Shown in pieces: positions 11,099-20,605 of a stretch of DNA of 64,000 bases. Position 1 is the first letter of the stretch. Every line of letters starts with the position of its first letter. The DNA comes from Porpolomopsis calyptriformis (taxonomy: Eukaryota; Basidiomycota; Agaricomycetes; Agaricales; Hygrophoraceae), in assembly GCA_951640195.1 (NCBI GenBank), contig OX621172.1, forward strand, positions 310,001 to 374,000. Reading direction: 5' to 3'. The position numbers were made by a program, and so were the translations under genes. The notes under the pieces are model-generated. The model was not told the origin of the DNA, did not search any database, and worked only from the letters and a program-made list of their open reading frames with translations.

Positions 11099-13005
11099 CT
11101 ACTGCTTGGCCTTCTTTTTCTCCTTTTTCTTCTTGGCCGGTTTCTCACTGGAATCCTGGGAAGAAAAAATCGTTGTGGTCCTGCCAAAAAATGGGTGAAA
11201 AGACGTACCTTCTCAATATCTTCTCCCTCTGGCTCCTGCTCTGACTGCTCCTGTGCCATCTCCATCCGCTCGCGCATCTTTTTCTCCTTGCGTTTCTTCT
11301 TTTTCTTCGCCTCGTCTTCTTCCTCTTCACCCCCTTGCTCCACACTCTCTTTCGATATCCTCTCCTTCGCCTCCTTCTTCGCCTTCTTCAGTGCCTTCTT
11401 CTCCTCCTTCGAGAGCTTCGCCTTTTTGGAAGGCACATCGTCAACACCCACATCCTCGCCCTTTCTCTTTCTCTTCTTCTCCTTACTCGGGGTCACCTCA
11501 AGCGTCGTCAATATGGGCTCTTCCTCCTGCATCCTTGCCTCCATAGCTAGATCATCCAACACTCGGCGGATCGTATCTGCATTCTTCGATGGTGGTGTCC
11601 CGGTTTCGAAGAAATTCAAGCGCTCTTCAACTTGGGCGCGAAGAGCTTCGCCAAATTTGGCTGTGGGTGCCTCTAGGAATCGTAATAGTTAAGAACAACA
11701 CATCATGGACACAACCGAAGCGACAAGCCTGAGTAGCAATCGATTCGCGAGGCGATCGAGCATTTGTTCGCCAAAAAGCGCGAGATCCGACCCTTGTGTT
11801 TGGGATTTGCCCGCCCAATAAACGTCGAATGGTATAAAAGCCCGAACTAGAGTATCTTGAATTGAATCAAATTCGTCTAATCCAAGAGAAGTAAATGGGG
11901 CAAGTTACTTTGGGAGTATTGCCCTTTGTTTTAAGAGCGCGGAAAAGCGCTTTCTCGGCACCCAGAATCTGAACCGTACTAGCTGGATACTTGCTGAGGT
12001 TTGTTAAGCTACCAGCGTGACTGATAAGCCGTGCTCCAATTCGCTCTCCCAAGAGTGCCGTCAAGTTCGGCGCCACAAGGTTCATCTTCTCCGTTAAGTA
12101 TGATACAAGAGTCTTTCGATAGTCGGATATTGATACAACACGAGCAGCGAACGCCGAAATATTGATCATGTCAACTGGGGACAATGATGAACCCATTGAT
12201 CCTCTCGCGGCATCGAGGATATTTTGTGCGAGCGTAGAATTGTCGTCCAACAGAGCAGCCAACTCTGGCAATTTTTCTTCGTCTAAAGTTTCCTTCTCGC
12301 CGATAAGTTGGGCAGTGCGTGCATACTGGTGGTTGTCTGGAACGAGTTTGACAAGCTCTGGGAAGTGGTAGCCGTACCATTCGCGAATACGCATGGAGAA
12401 AAGATTCACATCCTTGTCTAGTTGGTCGAGGAGTGCAATGGCTTGAATAATCATGTTGTCGATACGGTTTACATTGAACTTCAGTTTGGCTCGCGAATAA
12501 GAATGTCCAAGTCCGAGTTGGGCTTTAGTGAGGTCATCGGGCTGGAGTCCTTTCAACAGTTTGGACGCGTGTAAGCGAATACCTCTGATGAGTTCTTGAG
12601 AGGTAGTCGAAACTTCGCAGTTGATACTCAAAGCGGCTTTTATGTTCACGGCAAGGATGTTATCGGATACGCCAAGTGTAACGTGTGACTTCTTTGAAGG
12701 TTTTGACAAAGCCAGTTCCAAGAGGGATTGGAGATGGTCACTCGGGATACCTGCACGTAATCCTTCACCTCAAGGAAAAAATTGCGGTATCAAAGCTTAC
12801 CTTCAGAAATATCGTTTGCATTTTCCAAGGCCTGAGCAGCGTTTTTAAATGGCAAAAAACTCAACAGAGTGACCATTTTCCCAAATTTCGTCAAGTCCTT
12901 TATGGATTCCTGGACAACAGGGGACTTTGCTCCGATGTCCTCGTACAGCTTGGCCTCGAATATCGCATAGCCAGAGGCAGACTCGAACAAAATGTGGGTA
13001 ATCAT
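11099..13005 (-). CDS. NOP56: Nucleolar protein NOP56 (box C/D snoRNP core), 561 aa
   Basis: Core protein of box C/D snoRNPs, which guide 2'-O-methylation and processing of rRNA in the nucleolus. Exons 12801-13005, 11909-12750, 11729-11846, 11209-11672, 11099-11155 (1686 bases). The NOP5NT start is [17 protein letters not shown], then [21 protein letters not shown]. The Nop domain follows, with [33 protein letters not shown] and [15 protein letters not shown]. The tail has Lys/Glu-rich KKE/KKAK runs typical of NOP56/NOP58. The phase-forced intron at 11673-11728 begins GC (gcttgt) rather than GT. A box C/D snoRNA candidate lies 389 bases upstream on the opposite strand. Confidence 0.95.
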
Positions 13006-13393
13006 GGCTTGCGCTGGGTTGATTCGGCAACGACCGAAGTCTGCCTATAATGGGCATGTCCAGATCGGTCTGGTGGCTTGCAGTCGAGACGATTCAGCTG
13101 GGGTGTAATTCAGGGGCAATATCCCCCTTGAACCGTGCGATAAATATCGCGCCGACCCTTAAAACTATGCCCAATTCGCGCCTCACTGTGATCGTTAGGG
13201 CGCTTACGCCAGCTCAGCCATCGGATCTGGATCACGTCCAGTCGTCTGCTAAATCCAAATCACGACTCTGATGGCATTGTCGGAAACATTAGTCTCAAAC
13301 CCAACAGGGACCTTAGCCATTTCGATGACAAACCCAGCGTCATATTAGCATTTCCCGCAAAGGATGTTATACAGGAATCTCTGTTATCGCGAA

Positions 13394-13498
13394 GGACATA
13401 GTGATGAAAGCGGCTCAACAAGTAGCCATTTTGACAAGATCGCGGACATGATCGGCACTGGATCTTCCTATGATGGCCACGAACTACTGAAGATGTCC
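13394..13498 (+). ncRNA. Candidate box C/D snoRNA, 105 nt
   Basis: Box C GTGATGA is at 13401-13407 and box D CTGA at 13487-13490. They are bracketed by a perfect six-base terminal stem, GGACAT (13394-13399) with ATGTCC (13493-13498), with two bases between stem and box on each side. This is the canonical kink-turn layout. Possible internal boxes are weaker (TTGA near 13431 as D', TGATC near 13449 as C'). The rRNA target is not established. The region has no coding signal and lies upstream of NOP56. It could be independently transcribed or processed from the intron of a non-coding host. Confidence 0.55.
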
Positions 13499-14943
13499 GA
13501 GAGCTCAAAAGAAAGATGCTCTCCCAACAGCCACTGATACAGTCAAAAAGAAGATTCTTGACTTCAGGTAACGGAGTACACGCTTAGCCGGAGAGTGGCA
13601 ACGGCGTGTTGTTGCGGAGATCGATTCGTCCGGTTGACGAGCATGCAAGGATGGAAAGTCTGGCCTTCTTTGTCTGTTTATTGGGTAGTCCAAGTTAGGC
13701 GAATTTGTAGCAGTTTGCAGAGAACAGTTGGGGGTAGCCGGCCCGGACTTACCAACATCACCACGCCAAATGCCTTCAGTCACAGCTTCACTAAAATCAT
13801 TATCCAACCAGTGAAAACTCACCGGGAAAAGGATGCATCAAGAAGACGAGACGTGATCGAGGAGATGCATCCATGCATGCCATATTAAGCAGAAATCTTC
13901 GGAACAACTACAGGACACCTGGCAGCGGCGATTTAACTTTACGATGAAGCATCTGACCTTATCGCAGCAATCTTTCCTGACAGGGAGCACCTGTTGATCG
14001 ACCTGCAACCATGCAGCACTCCACCCTTGCATAAACGTAGCGAAGGTTAAACGCGACGAAGATATAGGTTGCTTACGATTCGAAGCCTCGTTCTCCTCGT
14101 TCTGCATTCACGGTTGCAGGGTGACACGCGTTCGGTAAGTGGTTGCGTTCACCACGCACATTCCTGGCGAGCTTGGAATTTAGCTGGACACGTGATACGC
14201 TTCCTCCACATCTTCCAGCTCGTCGGCCGAAATCCTTGTCGCGCCGACAACAAAAATTCAATCCTTGAATGCAAAAATTAAGCGGGGTCCAGGTTGGATT
14301 GGGTGGAAGGCTATGTCGTCTTCAAAGTGCGGTGTACTTGTATGCTAGCCCCAGCATGATCCGAGGCCAGTGCGGAATGACTACTTTTGGAACTTTCACA
14401 GAAAATAAATATGAGATCGCTCAGATTTAACATCGAGCACGGTTGTTAGGAGAATAGCGTAAGGGGATGCTGAAAGTGGTCCAGGGGTGGATTAGTAGCC
14501 AGTCACTGAGCTCCATATTACGGTCAAATTTGCTTATAGGCTAGGTGAATTATTTTATTTGAGAGACCGAATGCGGAGATATGTTACTCACGTGACATAG
14601 AATAGGCGCGACGCTATTGGCTCCCTGACATCCTCGTGTTTGGGTATATTATTGAGGCCCATCGCCTCGTGTCGCACTTGAGGAATCCTTTCCCCGTTCA
14701 CTCTTGGCTTCCTTTCACGACCTATAAAGTGGTGTGCAGGACGAGGGTGTTAACGTCTGTGAGGTTTGTGCTTCACGGCCCAGTTTCGCCACGACCAGGT
14801 AACACATTTATAACGCATGGCTCCTGATACAGTTTCTTGCTGCTTAATGCTCCGATTTTGACCCAGTCGTTTCTTTCATCGCGTACCACTGATTCTTTCT
14901 CGTCCTTTGTTATCGCACGAAGATCCTTTCCATCCCATCCAAT
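13499..14943. other. Intergenic stretch without supported genes
   Basis: About 1.4 kb with only short frames on both strands that look random in composition. It may include a non-coding host transcript for the snoRNA candidate (a donor-like CAG-gtaacg occurs at about 13566), but I see nothing decisive. Confidence 0.4.
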
Positions 14944-15533
14944 ATGTTCCGCAAAAACAAGGCCGATACTCGTGGTTCCCCTCCAACGACTCCATTCATA
15001 AGGAGCGTTGCACTTCCATCTTTTGGGTGGCGAGGTTACGAGTCAGACTCCATGACAAAGGCAACATCGCCTCTAAGACGGCCTCTTGCAGCGGAGAGGC
15101 AAACATCAGGCACAAGTTCCACACGGCGTACAGCAGCCTCGAGGATCAGCAAAGTGTTCACCCTCCCTCAAGACTGTTTCTCCCCTCAGCGAGGCCCATC
15201 GTTGACGGGAGCCATGCCGATAAAGGGCAGGATGAGGACAAGTTCTATTTCAAGTGGTGCGTTCGCCTTTGTTACGAGCCTCTAGGATGAATAGATGTCA
15301 ACGATCCGATTGGATCAGTATCTTCGCAATCGGAGTCGACATCATGGGGTGGATCCTTCATGGCCAGACAAAACATAGTTGGCGTTCCGTGGGGTGGGTC
15401 GACCTTCAATCGTCCATCTACATCATCATCCAGCTAAATGTCGTGGACCTTCTTGTCGTAGCATCATCGTCACAGTCGTCATCGTCGAGTCGCGGCGGGT
15501 CCTCGGCATCAGAGTCCCATCCATATTTAAGTG
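14944..15533 (+). CDS. Ser/Arg-rich hypothetical reading frame
   Basis: ATG 14944 (context ccaatATGTTC) opens a basic Ser/Thr/Pro-rich frame. Phase-compatible exons are 14944-15256, 15295-15411 and 15462-15533, with introns gtgcgt..aatag, gtccat..cgtag (branch gctaaat) and a donor gtaagc at 15534. The second exon reads QSESTSWGGSF and GVPWGGSTF, and the third is Ser-rich. Onward splicing to the DUF6699 gene is possible, but I found no join that keeps that gene's frame, so the 3' end is open. It could be the N-terminal low-complexity part of the same gene, broken or mis-spliced. Confidence 0.35.
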
Positions 15534-15620
15534 GTAAGCCATAGATTGCAAACTATCGACAGACGGCAACTGAAAAAACCACAGGGACAGAAGACCTGCA
15601 TTCGTCAAAAATAAACCACA

Positions 15621-16414
15621 ATGGAGCTCGTACCAGGAAATCCAGCTTCACAGGTGGGTTGAACATGTTTCTTTCATCCATTGTTCACAGAGGGCCGATC
15701 TATTCTTGCAACCAGCGACGCCATATTCATCAGTGAAGACAGGGGGCGGGTCCTCCCGATACATGGCCAACGGAGTCAATGTTACGATAGGTATGCGTTG
15801 TCCGTGGCCCTTTTTAGCCGTAAATGAGGGTAACGAAACAACCCTGTCTGACGAAATTGTGATCAGTGCCCATGAAACAAGACCCCCCAACTGCCGTTCA
15901 CTGGCAGCTGATTCCTTATTCTCTTCGGAAGCATCTTGGTCACCCTCCCTTGCATTTCGATCTTGCTTCTGACATCGAGGACAACAAAGACAACATCTGC
16001 TTCAGTAATTCGTACCCTCGTCGACCGTTGAGTGCAAAGGAGCTGAATAAAACGGCTTGTGATGTGGAGCAGATGATTGTCCGTTGTGAAGGTCTTCCCA
16101 AATGGGCCAGATGGCTCATCGTTATCAACTGCTCCAAGGACAACATCATCCACTGCGGGGACGTTTTCAGAGAGATTCACAAGACGTTCAATCAACCAAT
16201 GACGGCTGGCGAATTGATTTGCATACCTGCAGCGGAAAAAAAGGCCTGTGACAAGGTGTTCGAAAGGCGCTGCGAACGCAATGCTGGTTTAACGGCATGG
16301 AATAGGAAGCAGGGTATGAAACGTGTCGACTACTTACGGGACAAGACACTCTTCAACGGCTTAACCTTCGACAAAGACGAGTCAATCTGGGTATTGCATC
16401 TGACGACTTCATGA
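15621..16414 (+). CDS. DUF6699-domain protein, 226 aa
   Basis: Exons 15621-15653, 15691-15790, 15867-16414 (681 bases). The core matches the Agaricomycete DUF6699 pattern: YSLRKHLGHPPLHFDL, a hydrophobic strand WARWLIVINCS, then CGDVFREIHKTFNQPMT (the VTVxDVLxxIHxxL motif), and the closing RVDYLRDKTLFNGLTF with VLHL at the end. The function of the family is unknown; it is expanded in mushrooms. ATG 15621 is used because an in-frame TAA lies 9 bases upstream. The Ser-rich frame just upstream may belong to the same transcript. Confidence 0.75.
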
Positions 16415-18011
16415 TTATTATGACGACCCACTCCAACTGTATGGCTATAATGACAGGTCAGCATAATATTCTATTTGGCTTGGTCAATCTGACCGTTTGC
16501 ATTGCGTAGGACTGGCTCCTTTTTATGCACGACCTTTTTCGTTCATTAGCACCACATATTCCCCACCCGAGTATTTATGACCCACATATCCATGATACCC
16601 CATACCTCATACCTCATTCGCCATTCGCATACTCCCCCACAACCCCCTCATCCTTTACCCCATCCCGTTCATTGAGACGTATCGTCACGAACTCTTATGC
16701 CTACTTTCCAGAATACACCTGTATGCCAAAGTTCATGTCACTTACGGAGAAGGCGCCTCAACGGATCAAACCCAATCCGATGTGCGAACATGCGCAAACG
16801 GTTAAGAAGGGTCATAAAGATCGAAAGGAAATATTTCCGCCGTGAGGCAGAAAAGCTAGAGATGATCGAGATACTAACGCAGCAAGTGTATTGAGGTGGC
16901 CAGATAACACCGATCGATCAAAATGCACGACAAGTGAGAATAACATAAGGCATAAAACGAGGCGAATAGACCAACCAGTGTATGAATAGCAAAATATGCT
17001 TTCACATGTCAGAGAAACTATTCTTTCTGGTGCAAGACACCGTCTGGAGTAACGAATCTTCGAAAGACCTTCAGGCACGATGTGTACATGCAAGGCGTGT
17101 AACTTTGGGCTAAAAAAGCTCCGCGTTCTGAGGTACACCAAGGCAAAATCACGGAAAGCGGTGTGAAAGTTGGAAAAGGGGGACGTGGCGTTGATCGCCT
17201 GATCGCACGTGACGATTTGATTACATGGTCCAAAAGTGGACTTTTGTCGAAAGCCAGGGAATGGTTAGGATAATTGGTATACGCATGCCGAATACGGAGG
17301 GGACACCTCCAACGGGAACCATCAACGACATTGGAGGTGATAATCCAAAGCGGAGGGGTGAGGTAATATCCGCTGTCACAGGAAATGGCGGACTGGTGGC
17401 AGAACCCTTAGGTCAACAATGGACCAAAACCGTACATCGATGGAGCCGGGACATAGGGATGTATAGGAAATGGCCCTAAATCCCGCGAGAAGCTCCTCAT
17501 CTTTGCTGAGCGCCACATCTAGAATGAATGACGCCATGGAAGCTGTGCTCTAGTCCCAGAGAGATCCTTGGGCTTGACAGTGTCCGAGCGGGTGAATGAC
17601 GCCGATGAATTAAACGAGCATGTACACCCAAGACTCGCCCAGCATTGCCATTCGAGCCCCATTCCGGCGCCACGGAACGACGGGTTTTAATAACACCGTT
17701 TAAATACGGTTCTCGATGTGTTCCCTATGTTTCCAAGGGTGACGTGTAAAAAGAGTTTTGTGCTGAACGTGTCCTAAAACTTACCACGGTATGCTAGGGC
17801 CGGTAATACATCAAAACCCATGACGCGGTTTAGAAGCGTGTTTCAGTGAGAATTCCTTCAGAACTAGACAGAGGGGAAACTAGAAGATTGAGAAAAAGCT
17901 CTTGCATGGTACGATTGGTGAACAACCATTGTATACGACTTGCTTCAACGTCCGATTGTCTGAGTTTGAACTCGTTGCTAATTCCGTTATCTAATCTGAT
18001 CACACCTTGCC
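16415..18011. other. Intergenic stretch, 1.6 kb, no gene seen
   Basis: Contains a short Pro/Tyr/His-rich frame at 16525-16845 with no family resemblance and several short frames on both strands. No RNA gene or repeat recognised. Part is probably the GMP synthase promoter. Confidence 0.4.
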
Positions 18012-20195
18012 ATGGCAGAAATACACAACCAGTTCGATACAATCCTCATCCTCGACTTTGGTTCCCAGGTTTGCTCTGGCAGGGTATTTCCTTCGCAAAA
18101 TGCTGAATTTTAAGCGTAGTATAGCCATTTGATCACTCGGAGATGCCGGGAACTCAACATTTACGCAGAGCTGATGCCTTGCACCACTCACCTTGAGGAC
18201 ATTAAATTCAACCCGAAAGGTTTTTAGTCACCTTATCGGCGCCTCTCTCTCATCGAAATTTGCGGAGTATTTTTCAGGCATTATTCTCTCTGGTTCTCCT
18301 TACTCTGTGAATGACGAGGTTTCACCGCATGCGGACCCTCGGATATACACACTGGGTATCCCAATCCTGGGTATATGCTATGGACTGCAGGTGTGTTCGT
18401 ATTTCCTGGGCGTCCAAACCATTCATTCAATCATTTCTTTTCACCAGGAACTGGCCTGGCACCACGGCGGTAAAGTAATAGAATGTGATCGCCGCGAATA
18501 TGGCCCCGCTCAGGTTCAGATGGGCAAAAATAACACAGGAAAAACTTCACCGGTGGATGCACTTTTCGAAGGCCTGGGAGACGAAATGCAGGTAATGTAA
18601 CAAGACCGAAACTATTAAGCTGCAAATAATGTCTTCTAGGTCTGGATGTCTCACGGCGATTCGCTCTTAGAAATTCCTCCAAACTTCCATGTTATTGGCC
18701 GGACAGCAACAGCTCCTTTTGCCGCAATAGCTCATGATTCAAAGCCTTTTTACGGCATACAGTTCCACCCAGAAGTGACTCACACTCCTCGGGGAAGAGA
18801 AGTGATCGCACGATTTGTGCTTAATATATGTGGCTGCAACGCTAACTGGACTATGGTGACGTATCAAGTCTCGGTTTATTTCCGACTAGCTCACAAATTG
18901 GCAGGAAGAATTCATTGGGAAAGAAATAAAACGAATTCGCGAAATATGTGGTCCCAGGGGTCGGGTTATCGGGGCTGTCAGCGGTGGAGTTGATAGTACA
19001 GTTGCTGCTAAGCTGATGCACGAAGCCATTGGAGACAGGTGCGAGCAGAGAGCAGACGAATTTTCCTGACCAGATTGAATATCTTTCCACGCATCCAGGT
19101 TTCACGCCATCTTGGTAGATAATGGTGTTCTTCGAATGAACGAAGCACAACAAGTCAATGACATGCTCAACAAAGATCTCGGCGTGGACCTCACCGTTGT
19201 CGATGCCTCCGACTTGTTTCTCTCACGCCTAGAGGGAATCGAAGACCCCGAGCGAAAACGGAAAATTATCGGCAACACTTTTATCAACGTCTTTGAAGAG
19301 GAAGCTCTCAAATTCGAAGCTGCGGCCGAGGAAGAGGAACGTCAAGGCGGAGAAGTCAAAGGCCGAGTGGAATGGCTCCTCCAAGGTACACTGTACCCAG
19401 ACGTTATCGAAAGCATCAGCTTCAAAGGACCCAGTGCGACAATCAAGACTCACCACAACGTCGGTGGACTGTTGGAAAATATGAAACTCAAACTAATAGA
19501 ACCACTTCGGGAACTATTCAAAGGTCTGTCGTTGCCTCTACTTCCACCGGATGTTGAATTGACCCTGCTCGCTCAGACGAAGTCCGAGCACTAGGTCGTC
19601 TTCTCTCCATCCCAGCTCCCCTGGTCCAACGACATCCATTTCCCGGTCCAGGCCTAGCCATCCGTATCCTAGGTCCAGTCACCCGGGACCAAGTGAGAAT
19701 CCTGCAAAAAGCAGACAATATATACATCGAGGAGATCCGCAAAGCAGGGCTGTACAATGACATAAGTCAGGCTTTTGCCGTCCTTCTCCCCGTGAAGGCG
19801 GTTGGCGTTATGGGAGATCAGAGAACCTACGAGCAGGTGGTTTTCCCCCCATCACAAGTTTAAATCGGCCACGGTCACTCAAATCTTTCATCGGTTTTTT
19901 AGGTCATTGCTCTTCGTGCCGTTCAATCGGAGGATTTTATGACGGCAGACTGGTGCGTATCCCATTTTGTTCTGTGTCAGAAGTATGTATATATACCCTT
20001 CCCGCTTATAACAGGTACATATTCCCTCCCGAAGTCCTGCGCAAGATATCCGCTCGGATCACAAACGAGGTCCCTGGTATAAACCGAGTGACCTACGACA
20101 TATCTTCCAAACCTCCCGCTGTAAATATTGTTTTTCTTCCTCGTGGTTCAGGACTGGTCCTGATTGCTCTATTACAGACCGTAGAATGGTTGTGA
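18012..20195 (+). CDS. GUA1: GMP synthase (glutamine-hydrolysing), 540 aa
   Basis: Converts XMP to GMP using glutamine and ATP, the last step of de novo guanylate synthesis. Exons 18012-18068, 18120-18219, 18278-18390, 18448-18591, 18640-18855, 18905-19038, 19099-19523, 19577-19836, 19903-19952, 20015-20120, 20178-20195 (1623 bases). Glutamine amidotransferase domain: [15 protein letters not shown], nucleophile Cys86 in GICYGLQ, and His181/Glu183 in FHPEVTH. ATP pyrophosphatase domain: P-loop SGGVDST at about 236-242, [11 protein letters not shown], the [13 protein letters not shown] and KTHHNVGG motifs. Dimerisation domain: [32 protein letters not shown]. Length fits the family (525 aa in S. 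cerevisiae). The last coding exon is only 18 bases. Confidence 0.96.
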
Positions 20196-20605
20196 TCCTT
20201 TCCGCCCGTTCCCGCAAATTACCCAGTATTTCGTTTTCCATCGGAGAAATAAACAAGGCGATACTTGTCGTCGTGCAAGTACTAAATAAGTTGAATATAG
20301 ATTTACAGTCCAACTGCAAATACACTGGTTACTCAAGGTTCAACTGAACCAACATTGCTGTTCACGAAGCATTCATACGTTGTCGACCATTGCAATATAG
20401 ACTTTACTTGAACCACAGACATCATGCAAACCACAATCTCTTGTAAAACGGGATGGTATTATGCGATATCGGTAGCTAACTTATTAAGTGCTGAAATTAG
20501 CGTCACGATGGAAAGAAACAACATGATATCTTCGAGAGAGAGAAAAAAAGGCTCACAGACTACAAATACAGCTTCCAAGCAAACTTCAAACGGACAGCGC
20601 ATCGC

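Noticed and set aside
13505..14261. Minus-strand frames between NOP56 and the DUF6699 region as genes
   Set aside because: Short, unrelated to any family and without convincing splice sites.
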